Part shown: positions 21,943 to 31,543 of the stretch, piece by piece | Layout: each line of letters starts with the position of its first letter | How positions within the stretch are numbered: position 1 is the first letter of the stretch | Source of the DNA: an uncultured Alphaproteobacteria bacterium | GTDB lineage: Bacteria; Pseudomonadota; Alphaproteobacteria; HIMB59 | Reading direction: 5' to 3' | NCBI GenBank assembly: GCA_902527545.1 | Contig: CABZPR010000003.1 | Location: forward strand, 62,001-126,000 | DNA: 64,000 nucleotides | Position numbers and translations under genes: made by a program | The notes under the pieces: model-generated | The model's input: the letters and a program-made list of their open reading frames with translations, nothing else | Databases searched by the model: none | Told to the model about the DNA's origin: nothing

Positions 21943-22947
21943 TTAATCAAACATCCAGCTGAAATCAAAAGTAAAGTTTATTTCTCTCCACTGTTCATAT
22001 TTATCTGCGGGTAGCAAAAGTGGACTACAATCTGGATTATTTACTGCTCTCATTGCAGCTTCAGCAGCAGTTCTAAATGATGGATCATTTAATTTCTCTT
22101 TATTGACTACTTTAGAACTTTTTACAGTTCGATCAGGGTTAACTTCAATGTAAATGACAGGTTTTATTTCTTTTAAATTTGCGACACCAACATTAAGATT
22201 TAAACAGCCATGTAATTGTTGCCTTAATAAATCAATTTCTGAAATAGTCATAGTTGGTCCAACTTTTTCTGTGAAAACTTCCTCTTGTTTGACTTCAGAT
22301 GCTTCCTGCTCTTTTTTAAACTTTTTATCTGGATTTTCTATATCTTTAAGAACAGTATTTACATTGAAAGTTATCTTTACAGGCTTTTTCTTAACAACAA
22401 TCTCAATATCCTTTTTAGGCTCAGGTATTTCTTTAGGTTCAGGTTTTTGTTTTAATTTAATTTCAAAATCATTTTCTATAGGTGGCGGTGTCTCCTCTTC
22501 TGGTTTTTTAATTTCAGGTTTTACTTTCTCATCAATAATAAATTCATTTGTTTTGTCTGCAGAGTTATCAACTAATACTTCTTCATTAGTATCCTGAATT
22601 ATTGGATCAATTGACTCTTGAGATGCTATTTCTTTTATATCTGGTTCAATAGCCTCAGTTTCATTCTGTTTTGGAGTCTCTTCTTGAAATGTTGGAACAA
22701 TTTCATTTATCTCCTCAACAAATTCAGGTGCAGCTGTCTTTTCTTCAATAATGAACATTTCAACTGGTAAAATCATTGGAATATCACTGATTTTTTTTTC
22801 AAAAGTAAAATTTATCATTGGTATCAAAATTAGTAGATGTAATAGAAAAGAGAATATTTGAAAATAAAAATCACTTTTTTTGTAACTGAAATTTTCAATG
22901 AATAAGATTAAATTTCTAAAAGGATTAAATAGTGAAATAGTAGACAC
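21943..22947 (-). CDS. tolA: TolA-like TonB-C domain protein
   Basis: N-terminal TM, long acidic/Pro-rich linker, C-terminal TolA/TonB-like domain; between tolR and tolB. Confidence 0.8.
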   Translation of the reverse strand: MSTISLFNPFRNLILFIENFSYKKSDFYFQIFSFLLHLLILIPMINFTFEKKISDIPMILPVEMFIIEEKTAAPEFVEEINEIVPTFQEETPKQNETEAIEPDIKEIASQESIDPIIQDTNEEVLVDNSADKTNEFIIDEKVKPEIKKPEEETPPPIENDFEIKLKQKPEPKEIPEPKKDIEIVVKKKPVKITFNVNTVLKDIENPDKKFKKEQEASEVKQEEVFTEKVGPTMTISEIDLLRQQLHGCLNLNVGVANLKEIKPVIYIEVNPDRTVKSSKVVNKEKLNDPSFRTAAEAAMRAVNNPDCSPLLLPADKYEQWREINFTFDFSWMFD

Positions 22948-23343
22948 TTAACTTGGTTTTTTCGTTACAAGAGCAATTTTTAAAAAACCAGATGTGTTCA
23001 GAGCACCAAGAACCTTCATTACTTCTCCATAATTAATTGTGGTATCAGCTCTTAAAAAAATTCTTATGTCAGTATTTGAGCCTGCAATAGTTTTAACTTT
23101 CAATATTAGCTCATCAAAAGGGATTAATTCTTCACCTAAGTAAATTTCATTATTTTCATTAATTGAGATTTCAAGTGGTTCCTTTTGTGCATCTAAAGAA
23201 TTAGCCTCAACTTTTGGCAAATTAACTGGAACACCCACAGTTAGAAGGGGAGCTGTGACCATAAACACAATAAGTAAAACCAACATAACATCAACCATCG
23301 GAGTAACATTTATATTTGATACAGGTCTGTGTTTTTTTCTCAT
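22948..23343 (-). CDS. tolR: ExbD/TolR biopolymer transport protein
   Basis: INVTPMVDVMLVLLIVFMVTAP. Confidence 0.95.
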   Translation of the reverse strand: MRKKHRPVSNINVTPMVDVMLVLLIVFMVTAPLLTVGVPVNLPKVEANSLDAQKEPLEISINENNEIYLGEELIPFDELILKVKTIAGSNTDIRIFLRADTTINYGEVMKVLGALNTSGFLKIALVTKKPS

Positions 23344-23347
23344 ATAA

Positions 23348-24046
23348 TTATTTAACTTGGCGTGAAATTATATTAACTAAATCCTTCCCAAAACTCTCAG
23401 CCTCTGACAAATAGTTATCAATTTTAGAAGTTATGAGGTTATAGTATGCGGTTGAGGGAATAGCTACGAAAAGGCCCAAAGCAGTTACAAATAAAGCCTC
23501 TGCTATACCAGGTGCAACTACAGCGAGATTAGTATTTTGAGCAATTGCTATTGCTTGAAAACTGTTCATAATTCCCCAAACTGTTCCAAATAATCCTATA
23601 AAAGGTGCTACAGATCCAGAGGAAGCCAAAAAAGACAATCCTTTATTTAAATTTGTATCTTCAACAGCAATACTTAAATCAAGAGAGGTATAAAGTCTTT
23701 GAATGAAAGCTGAGTCTATTTTATTTTTCTGAATTCGAGATTTTTCATATTCATTCATAATATTTCTAAATATATTTGAGAAACTTTCTTGATCAAATTC
23801 GTCAATTTGTTTGTATAGCTCATCTAAAGACACCCCAGACCAAAAATGGTTTTCAAATTTTTTTGATATTTTCTTAAGTTTATTTATTAACAAAATTTTT
23901 TGAATGATTGTCTTCCAGGATTGAATTGAAAAAATTACTAGCAATATTATTACAAATTTTACAACCCAGTCAGATTTTAGAAACATTCCCATCATTGAGA
24001 AATCTACCGAACCTTCAAGGGATGCTAAGTTGACTACTTCTTCCAT
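23348..24046 (-). CDS. tolQ: TolQ/ExbB proton channel protein
   Basis: GSVAPFIGLFGTVWGIMNSFQAIA, APGIAEALFVTALGLFVAIPS. Confidence 0.95.
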   Translation of the reverse strand: MEEVVNLASLEGSVDFSMMGMFLKSDWVVKFVIILLVIFSIQSWKTIIQKILLINKLKKISKKFENHFWSGVSLDELYKQIDEFDQESFSNIFRNIMNEYEKSRIQKNKIDSAFIQRLYTSLDLSIAVEDTNLNKGLSFLASSGSVAPFIGLFGTVWGIMNSFQAIAIAQNTNLAVVAPGIAEALFVTALGLFVAIPSTAYYNLITSKIDNYLSEAESFGKDLVNIISRQVK

Positions 24047-24049
24047 TAA

Positions 24050-24376
24050 TTATTCTTCATCAATTATGTTTTTACTTTTAAGTTCTTTAGAGACATTCTC
24101 AAAATCATCTGAATGTACCATTATCCAAAAACCAGGTCTATTTTTTTCACATAATGCAATGACTGGGGTCTTTTTTTCCTTGTCTGCTAAAGATTTTGTA
24201 TCATCCCATAATTTAATAGCTGTGTGTTTAGCTCTTAGTTTACACTCAATGAATAAATTATCGTGAATTACATCTGAATGAGTAACTTTTGAATTAATAC
24301 CACTAAGGGCATTTCTCATACCGCCAAAAAACTTTGCTACAAGTCTTTCCCTATTTTTCCAAGCTTTATCAGGCAT
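24050..24376 (-). CDS. PD-(D/E)XK nuclease-fold protein, Hjc-like candidate
   Basis: E10 (KNRERLV) ... D35 (HSDVI) ... E44-x-K46 (FIECKLRAK) spacing like archaeal Hjc; 8-bp overlap with yebC, 3-bp gap to tolQ. Confidence 0.6.
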   Translation of the reverse strand: MPDKAWKNRERLVAKFFGGMRNALSGINSKVTHSDVIHDNLFIECKLRAKHTAIKLWDDTKSLADKEKKTPVIALCEKNRPGFWIMVHSDDFENVSKELKSKNIIDEE

Positions 24377-25109
24377 TATTAACCTCTAAAAGTTCACTAT
24401 CAAAATCGAGATTTGAAAAACAATTTTGAACATCATCGTTATCCTCTAACTCTTCATTTAATCTAATAAGCTTGTCAAGATCTTCCTTTTTTTCAATTTT
24501 TACAGTTAAATTTGGCTTCCAAATAATATTTGCACTTTCAATGTCAAATTTTTTATCTACTAGTATTTTCTCAAAAGATGCCAATTCCTCAAAAGAAGAA
24601 TAAAGATAAGTTACATCATCATCTGTATTGTAATCCTCTAAACCATGGTCAAGCAAATCCTCCAGTGAACTATCGTCTATTTCTTTTTTGATTTGTATTT
24701 CTCCTACTTTATTAAAATTAAAACTCACACTTCCTGTCTCCCCCAAATTCCCCCCATTCTTTGAAAAAATAGATCTAATTTCTGAAGCTGTTCTATTTTT
24801 ATTATCTGTTAAGGCCTCAACTATAAAAGCTGTTCCAAATGGACCATACCCCTCATAGCGAACTTCTGAATAATCAGAGGCTTCAGTATTATTTTTATTA
24901 ATAGCTCTATCTACATTATCCTTTGGCATATTGACACTTCGAGCATTTGTTATTGCTAGTCTCAATCTTGGATTGGACTCTGGGTCAGTTCCTCCAATCT
25001 TCACAGCTATTTGAATTTCTCTTCCTATTTTTGCAAATTGTTTTGCTCTTTTTTTGTCCTGAGCACCTTTACGATATTGAATATTTTTAAATTTTGAATG
25101 TCCTGCCAT
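24369..25109 (-). CDS. yebC: YebC/PmpR family transcriptional regulator / translation factor
   Basis: MAGHSKFKNIQYRKGAQDKKRAKQF ... MPKDNVDRAI ... YEGYGPFGTAFIVE. Confidence 0.97.
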   Translation of the reverse strand: MAGHSKFKNIQYRKGAQDKKRAKQFAKIGREIQIAVKIGGTDPESNPRLRLAITNARSVNMPKDNVDRAINKNNTEASDYSEVRYEGYGPFGTAFIVEALTDNKNRTASEIRSIFSKNGGNLGETGSVSFNFNKVGEIQIKKEIDDSSLEDLLDHGLEDYNTDDDVTYLYSSFEELASFEKILVDKKFDIESANIIWKPNLTVKIEKKEDLDKLIRLNEELEDNDDVQNCFSNLDFDSELLEVNNA

Positions 25110-25112
25110 GAG

Positions 25113-25928
25113 TTAAGATAATAAATTACTATCCAAAACACCACCTATTTGAATAGATTGAATTGAATTTTTATCACCCACTTTTGTAGTAATGACCGCT
25201 CCAGAAATAGTTGCCAATCCCTCTGCGGGTTCCAGTCTGTGAGAGTTTGAACCAGTTCTCATTCTTTTGATGGCGCTTTCTTTTTTCATACCAATAACAG
25301 AATTATAATCTCCTGTCATGCCAATATCGGTTTGAAAGCAAGTGCCTTTTTCTAATACCCTAGCGTCTGAAGTTGGAATATGAACATGAGTTCCATATAT
25401 AGCTGTAAATTTACCATCATAATTTTGAGCTATACCATTTTTTTCAGATGTTACTTCAGCATGTACCTCTAAAAATGAATAATCTATTTTATGGTCATTA
25501 ATTATAGATAAAAGTTGTGTATCAATTGAATTAAAAGGATTGCTTAAGGGAAGGTCAATAAATGTTTGACCATGAACTTGGCTTACCAATATTCTTTTTC
25601 CATTATTATGAGTAAAAATTTTAAACCCCCTGCCAGGAGATCCAACTTCGAAATTTAAAGGTCTGATAATATTATGATCTGGGTTTTGATCCATATATTC
25701 TATGATCTCTTTTTGTTTCCAAGCATGATTTCCTAAAGTTATAGCATCAGCTCCCCAACTTATAAGCTCTTCGTAAATTTTTCCTGTAAGTCCATAACCA
25801 CCAGCTGAATTTTCAGCATTAATTATTGTAAAGCTAATATTAAATTGATCTTGTATCTTTTTTAAATTTTCTTTGAGAGCCGTTCTACCTGATCTTCCAA
25901 CAACATCTCCTATAACTAAAAAATTCAT
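25113..25928 (-). CDS. YmdB/TIGR00282-family metallophosphoesterase (likely start at internal Met MNFLVIGD)
   Basis: NFLVIGDVVGRSGR, NAENSAGGYG, TLGNHAW, YGTHVHIPT motifs. Confidence 0.92.
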   Translation of the reverse strand: MNFLVIGDVVGRSGRTALKENLKKIQDQFNISFTIINAENSAGGYGLTGKIYEELISWGADAITLGNHAWKQKEIIEYMDQNPDHNIIRPLNFEVGSPGRGFKIFTHNNGKRILVSQVHGQTFIDLPLSNPFNSIDTQLLSIINDHKIDYSFLEVHAEVTSEKNGIAQNYDGKFTAIYGTHVHIPTSDARVLEKGTCFQTDIGMTGDYNSVIGMKKESAIKRMRTGSNSHRLEPAEGLATISGAVITTKVGDKNSIQSIQIGGVLDSNLLS

Positions 25929-26488
25929 AAAGAATAAATTTTTTGTTCTGAACAAATATAATCTACTTTTTGGTCAAAACTCTCCTGAAAATTGTAATTG
26001 GTTTTTTGAATTTCAAAAGCAGCTAAAATGGTTTTTAAATTTCCTTTTTTTTTCAATTCTTCAATAGTTCTATCAAAAAAACCTCCTCCATAGCCTACCC
26101 TAAAACCTTGTTCGTTGAATGCAGAGCATGATGCTATAATTATATCAGGGTCTAATGTCTTTTCACCCTTAGGTTCCATGATACCGCCAAAACCTTTTTC
26201 CAAATTTGGGCTATGAGGGTCATATTCGAAGTACTTTAAAGAGGATCCCTTTGATATTACTTTAGGAAGTGAACATTTTATATTTTTATTAATTAAATCA
26301 TTAGAAATTCTCAATACATCTGCCTCATTTTTATATGGATAAAATAAGCCGACAGAACTATTTGGATTAATTTTTTCTATTAAATCTATTATTTTTGAAT
26401 TTATTTTATTGGAAAAAATATCTAAATCCGAAGTGCTTAGTTGCATTCTTAGGTCCAGGTGATGTTTTCGAATTTGTTTTTTATTCAA
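25925..26488 (-). CDS. 5-formyltetrahydrofolate cyclo-ligase
   Basis: GFRVGYGGGFFDRTIEELKKKG, FYPYKNEADV motifs; next to zapA. Confidence 0.92.
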   Translation of the reverse strand: MNKKQIRKHHLDLRMQLSTSDLDIFSNKINSKIIDLIEKINPNSSVGLFYPYKNEADVLRISNDLINKNIKCSLPKVISKGSSLKYFEYDPHSPNLEKGFGGIMEPKGEKTLDPDIIIASCSAFNEQGFRVGYGGGFFDRTIEELKKKGNLKTILAAFEIQKTNYNFQESFDQKVDYICSEQKIYSL

Positions 26489-26813
26489 TGATTATATTAT
26501 CATTTAGTTTTTTGAAAATTTGTTCAATGTCAGATTTTAGATGATTATTTTCATTTTGTAATTCTTGAATACGGCTCTCATAAAATAATTTCTTGTTCAA
26601 AGAGTCTTGCAATATTTTTTCTTTTTTCAAAATATCTTCCATAGATTTAAGATAGGCAATAAGTGTGGATGTTAAAAAAGGAACATTCTCTTTCTTCTCA
26701 TCATCTATGAGTTTACTAATTGAGGAAGCAATCTCTTTTACTGTTTCAACATTATCATCGGAGCATTGTATTTTTAGTGGTCTTCCTCCAATTGTTAAAG
26801 TTAAATTAGCCAT
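26481..26813 (-). CDS. zapA: cell division protein ZapA
   Basis: N-terminal LTIGGRPLKIQCSDDNVETVKEIASSISKLID, coiled-coil C-terminus. Confidence 0.85.
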   Translation of the reverse strand: MANLTLTIGGRPLKIQCSDDNVETVKEIASSISKLIDDEKKENVPFLTSTLIAYLKSMEDILKKEKILQDSLNKKLFYESRIQELQNENNHLKSDIEQIFKKLNDNIIIE

Positions 26814-27066
26814 CTATATCTATTGATCCAAGTAATTCCTCAATTTTATTAGTTGCTTGATCAATAAGTTGAGATTTTTCAGATAGCTCAAGTTTGTTAT
26901 TTTCTAATTCAGTTACTAATTCTGACTCTCTTCTTTCTAAATATTCTATCTTGGCTTTTAATTCTTGTCTCTCATTGATTAATTCTTGATTATTAGTTTT
27001 ATAATTCTGGAGTTTTGATGCAATTTGCTCGATTTTTTGAAGTATTTGTTGTTGAAATTCGTTCAT
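26806..27066 (-). CDS. coiled-coil protein (DUF4164/ZapB-like), translationally coupled to zapA
   Basis: Entire ORF predicted coiled coil; 8-bp overlap with zapA. Confidence 0.65.
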   Translation of the reverse strand: MNEFQQQILQKIEQIASKLQNYKTNNQELINERQELKAKIEYLERRESELVTELENNKLELSEKSQLIDQATNKIEELLGSIDIDG

Positions 27067-27101
27067 ACTTTAATTATTAGTTATTAAGAAAAGTTATTCC
27101 A

Positions 27102-29033
27102 TTGAAAAATTATACCAAATTAGCGAATTGTATCAGATTTTTATCAATTGATGCGGTAGAAAAAGCAAAATCTGGTCATCCTGGTATGCCGATGGGAATG
27201 GCTGACATTGCCACAGTGCTCTTTCATGATTTTCTTGTTCATAATCCCAGGGATCCAAACTGGTTACTTAGAGATCGATTCGTTTTATCTAATGGACATG
27301 GCTCGATGTTGCTTTACTCACTTTTATACCTCACCGGTTATAAAAAAATGACAATTTCTCAAATTAAAAATTTCAGACAATTGGGCTATATCACAGCGGG
27401 ACATCCTGAATATGAACAAGATGCTGGTATAGAAATAACGACTGGTCCTCTTGGACAAGGTATTTCGAATGCGGTAGGAATGGCCATTGCACTTAAAAAA
27501 CTTTCAAAAGAGAAAAAATTGTCTAAAGCCCCAAAGGTATATGTTTTTTGTGGTGATGGCTGTTTAATGGAAGGTATTAGCCAAGAGGCAATAAGCCTAG
27601 CTGGTCACTTAAAACTTAATAATTTGATACTAATATACGATAACAACAACATTAGTATCGATGGATCCACAGACCTAGCTTTTAGCGATAACACAAACCT
27701 CAGATTTAAGTCAGTAAATTGGGAGGTGCATAGCGGAAAAGGTCATGATCATAAAAATATTTATAAACTTCTAAAAAAAGCACAAGTGTCAAAAGTCCCT
27801 TGTTTGCTAAATTTTAAAACAACAATTGGATTTGGTTCTCCAAATAAGTCTGCAAAATCATCATCACACGGCTCACCCTTAGGTTCAGAGGAAGTGAAAT
27901 TAACTAGAAGTAAATTATCTTGGAATGAAAAACCTTTTCAAATTCCAGATAAACTTTTAAAGATTTGGCGAAACTCATCCACCAAAAACTTACAAATATA
28001 CAAAAAAACTAAATCAATATCTCAAACAAATCTTTCAAAGAAAGACATAGATAAGTTATTTAATAAAATAGAAATAGATTTGAAAGATTTTAAGTCTGAT
28101 CAGGCTACTAGAAAATCATCTGAAGCAATATTAAATTATTTCAAAGAAGAGCATCCGATACTCGGAGGCTCCGCAGACTTAACTGGCTCCAATAACACCA
28201 AAGGTAAAGAAATGTCTGTAATGGATAGTATAAACACAACGGGACAATATATCCATTATGGTGTAAGGGAGCATGGTATGGCTGCCATAATGAATGGTAT
28301 AGCTGCTACCAAAATTTACAAAACATATTCTGGAACTTTTTTGAGCTTTGCTGATTACATGAAACCAAGTCTTCGTTTAGCTGCATTAATGAAAATTAAT
28401 CCTATACAAGTTTTCACACATGACTCTATTGGATTAGGTGAAGATGGACCTACTCATCAACCTATTGAACAAATTAATATGTTAAGACTTATTCCAAATA
28501 GTTATGTTTTCAGACCCTGCGATCTTAAAGAAACAATTTTATGTTGGAGAGAGGCTTTAAAAATTAATGATGCACCCTCATTTATCTGTCTCTCAAGGCA
28601 AAATTTGCCGCAAATTTCAAATAAAAAATTAGACTCGAAAAAATTTAAAGGTGCTTACATTATATATGGTCCAAAAATTAATAATGATATTACTATTTTA
28701 GCCACTGGTTCAGAAGTATCTTTAGCTGTCAACATTGCTGAGAGAATTCGAGGTGATGGTATTATTGCAAAAGTCATTTCAATGCCATCAACATCTGTTT
28801 TTGAAAAGCAGTCGAAAACTTTTAAAAACAATTTATTAAAATCAAAATCTAGTGAAACTTTTATAATTGAAGCTGGGTCAACAATGTATTGGAATAAGTT
28901 CACAAAATATGAAAATATATTCGGATTAGATAATTTTGGTGCTAGTGCACCCGGTAATGAAGTTTTTAGAAAATTTGGTTTAACAACAAAAACTATATCT
29001 AGTAAAATATTAAGGAAAATTAAAAAAAAATGA
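27102..29033 (+). CDS. tkt: transketolase (TTG start)
   Basis: SGHPGMPMGMADIATVLFHDFLVHNP, CGDGCLMEGISQEA, HDSIGLGEDGPTHQPIEQ; sequence at 27102 reads ttg. Confidence 0.97.
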   Translation: MKNYTKLANCIRFLSIDAVEKAKSGHPGMPMGMADIATVLFHDFLVHNPRDPNWLLRDRFVLSNGHGSMLLYSLLYLTGYKKMTISQIKNFRQLGYITAGHPEYEQDAGIEITTGPLGQGISNAVGMAIALKKLSKEKKLSKAPKVYVFCGDGCLMEGISQEAISLAGHLKLNNLILIYDNNNISIDGSTDLAFSDNTNLRFKSVNWEVHSGKGHDHKNIYKLLKKAQVSKVPCLLNFKTTIGFGSPNKSAKSSSHGSPLGSEEVKLTRSKLSWNEKPFQIPDKLLKIWRNSSTKNLQIYKKTKSISQTNLSKKDIDKLFNKIEIDLKDFKSDQATRKSSEAILNYFKEEHPILGGSADLTGSNNTKGKEMSVMDSINTTGQYIHYGVREHGMAAIMNGIAATKIYKTYSGTFLSFADYMKPSLRLAALMKINPIQVFTHDSIGLGEDGPTHQPIEQINMLRLIPNSYVFRPCDLKETILCWREALKINDAPSFICLSRQNLPQISNKKLDSKKFKGAYIIYGPKINNDITILATGSEVSLAVNIAERIRGDGIIAKVISMPSTSVFEKQSKTFKNNLLKSKSSETFIIEAGSTMYWNKFTKYENIFGLDNFGASAPGNEVFRKFGLTTKTISSKILRKIKKK

Positions 29034-30046
29034 AAAAAAAAGTAGCAATTAATGGTTTTGGTAGAATAGGTAGGCTTGTTTATAGAGCATTTTTGGAGAG
29101 ATTAAATGAATTTAGAGATCAATATGAGATAAGTTATATAAACGACTTAGCTGATATTGACTCAAATATTCACTTACTTAAATATGATAGTATTCACGGA
29201 CCTCTAAATAAGGAAATTAATAAAATTTCCGATGAACAATTTTCAACAGAAAAAAATACAGTTACTGTAACATCTGAGAGAAACCCTACTGATTTGAAAT
29301 GGAAAGATAAGGATGTCGACATTATTTTAGAGTGCACAGGTGTTTTTGCATCTAAAGAAAAGGCAATGTCTCATATCGAAAGCGGTGCAAGTAAAGTTAT
29401 AGTTTCTGCTCCATGTTCTGGTGCTGATATAACAGTTGTGCAAGGAGTTAATAACAAAAATATTAATATAGATCATCAAATAATCTCTAATGCCTCGTGT
29501 ACAACTAATTGTCTGGCTCCTGTAGCTTTTGTTATAGATAAAGAGTTCGGAATTGAAAATGGATATATGACAACTATTCACTCTTTTACAGGAGATCAAA
29601 ACACAGTAGACACATTTCATAAAGATCTTAGAAGAGCAAGAGCAGCATCAAGTAATATTATACCGACAAGTACGGGCGCAGCAAAAGCTGTTGGTCTCGT
29701 CCTTCCTCATTTAAATGGAAAATTGGATGGCACTGCTATAAGAGTTCCAACGCCAAATGTATCTCTAGTAGATTTTAAATTTAATACAAAAAAAAATATC
29801 ACAGTTGAAAATTTAAATAATAAATTCCAAGAATATTCAAATAGCTCTCTTAAAGGTATTTTAGGAGTGGACACAGACCCTAAAGTATCAAGTGATTATA
29901 ATCATGACGCAAGGAGTTCTATTTTAGATTTAAGTGAAACAACAACGGTGTCAGATAATTTTGGTAGAGTATTGACATGGTATGATAACGAGTGGGGATT
30001 TTCAAATAGAATGCTTGAGACAACCGCTCAAGTGTGTAACTTATAG
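29030..30046 (+). CDS. gap: glyceraldehyde-3-phosphate dehydrogenase
   Basis: INGFGRIGRL, SNASCTTNCLAPVA, DNEWGFSNRM. Confidence 0.97.
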   Translation: MKKKVAINGFGRIGRLVYRAFLERLNEFRDQYEISYINDLADIDSNIHLLKYDSIHGPLNKEINKISDEQFSTEKNTVTVTSERNPTDLKWKDKDVDIILECTGVFASKEKAMSHIESGASKVIVSAPCSGADITVVQGVNNKNINIDHQIISNASCTTNCLAPVAFVIDKEFGIENGYMTTIHSFTGDQNTVDTFHKDLRRARAASSNIIPTSTGAAKAVGLVLPHLNGKLDGTAIRVPTPNVSLVDFKFNTKKNITVENLNNKFQEYSNSSLKGILGVDTDPKVSSDYNHDARSSILDLSETTTVSDNFGRVLTWYDNEWGFSNRMLETTAQVCNL

Positions 30047-30054
30047 GGGCTATT

Positions 30055-30972
30055 ATGAAAGTAACAAACACTACAAGAAAAATTATATCAAACTACACTC
30101 ACGAAAATATCGGTGTCAGATCAAATCTTATGAAAATTTTGGGACATGGAAAGTTAGGAGGAACTGGGAGAATGATAATTTTACCTGTCGATCAGGGTTT
30201 TGAACACGGACCTGATAGAAGTTTTGCTGTAAATTCCCCTGCGTATGATCCAAACTATCATCACCAACTTGCAATAGAAGCTGGATTATCTGCTTATGCT
30301 GCTCCTCTTGGTTTGCTGCAGACGAGTTCTGGAAATTATAATGGCCAAATTCCAACTATATTAAAAATTAATAGCTCTAATACTCTCGCAACATCTCTTG
30401 ATCAAGCTGTAACTGGAAGTGTAAATGATGCACTTAAATTAGGATGTGCAGCAATAGGTTTTACGATTTATCCTGGATCTGATCATAATTTTGAATTAAT
30501 GGAAGAATTTAAAAGACTTAGTTTCGAGGCTAAAGAAAAAGGACTTGCTGTGGTTTTATGGGCTTATGCGAGAGGTTCAAAGATTAGCAAAAAAGGTGAA
30601 ACAGCAATGAACATAATTTCATATGCAGCACACATGTCTGCTCTATTGGGAGCTAATATAATTAAAGTAAAACTACCTAGTGATTTTTTAGAAGAAGATC
30701 CAACTAAAAAAGCATTTGAAGATAATAATATACCCATAAGCACTTTAAAGGATCGTGTGGCTCATATAAAAAAAGTTGCATTTGATGGAAAACGCTTAGT
30801 GGTATTTTCGGGTGGCGATGCAAAAGATGATAAAGCTTTAATGGATGAGGTGCTTGCAATTCACCAAGGAGATGGAAACGGATCAATTATTGGAAGAAAT
30901 TGTTTTCAAAGATCGAGAGTAGATGCATTAGCTTTATTAGAGCGAATGATTCAAATTTATAAGTCTAAATGA
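30055..30972 (+). CDS. class I fructose-bisphosphate aldolase (DhnA/FbaB type)
   Basis: ILPVDQGFEHGPDRSF, VVLWAYARG, VFSGGDAKDDKALMDE, IGRNCFQR. Confidence 0.93.
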   Translation: MKVTNTTRKIISNYTHENIGVRSNLMKILGHGKLGGTGRMIILPVDQGFEHGPDRSFAVNSPAYDPNYHHQLAIEAGLSAYAAPLGLLQTSSGNYNGQIPTILKINSSNTLATSLDQAVTGSVNDALKLGCAAIGFTIYPGSDHNFELMEEFKRLSFEAKEKGLAVVLWAYARGSKISKKGETAMNIISYAAHMSALLGANIIKVKLPSDFLEEDPTKKAFEDNNIPISTLKDRVAHIKKVAFDGKRLVVFSGGDAKDDKALMDEVLAIHQGDGNGSIIGRNCFQRSRVDALALLERMIQIYKSK

Positions 30973-31535
30973 AGATTAATGCTAACGACTTAAAGATAGG
31001 AAATATAATTCAGCATAACAATTCGCTATGGAAAGTAGCTAAATTATCCCATACACAACCTGGAAAAGGTGGGGCATACATTCAAGCTGAGTTGAAAAAT
31101 ATTTCAAACCAGTCAAAATTGAATGAGAGATTTAGAAGTTCAGAGTCTCTTGAAAAAATTCGCGCTGAAGAGATAGATCATCAATTTTTATTTCGCAGTG
31201 GAGAGGATTTTACTTTTATGAATAACCAAACCTATGAGCAAATAGTTATGAATGTTAGCCAAGTGAATGAAAATACAGCAAAATTTCTTGAAGATGGAAT
31301 GGAAGTATCTATTGAGTTTTATGATGAAAAACCAATGAATGTTAATCCTCCTGAAAACCTTACAGTACAAATAGCCGAAACAGAGGCTGTTGTTAAAGGA
31401 CAAACAGCATCTTCATCATATAAACCAGCTTTGTTAACCAACGGAGTAAGAGTTACTGTTCCCCCACATATTGAAACGGGCGACAAAATTAGAATAAACA
31501 CGTCTGAATTAACCTATATAGAAAAAGCAAAATAA
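30969..31535 (+). CDS. efp: elongation factor P
   Basis: SHTQPGKGGAYIQAELKN, FRSGEDFTFMNNQTYEQI, GDKIRINTSELTYIEKA. Confidence 0.96.
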   Translation: MKINANDLKIGNIIQHNNSLWKVAKLSHTQPGKGGAYIQAELKNISNQSKLNERFRSSESLEKIRAEEIDHQFLFRSGEDFTFMNNQTYEQIVMNVSQVNENTAKFLEDGMEVSIEFYDEKPMNVNPPENLTVQIAETEAVVKGQTASSSYKPALLTNGVRVTVPPHIETGDKIRINTSELTYIEKAK

Positions 31536-31543
31536 TTTTTTCT

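Noticed and set aside
26470-26500. 6S RNA (ssrS) expected near zapA / 5-FTHF cyclo-ligase
   Set aside because: The two genes overlap by 8 bp here, leaving no space for a 6S RNA at this locus.
29982-30355. Alternative-frame ORFs at the gap/fba junction
   Set aside because: Overlap gap and fba coding sequence with clear family motifs.
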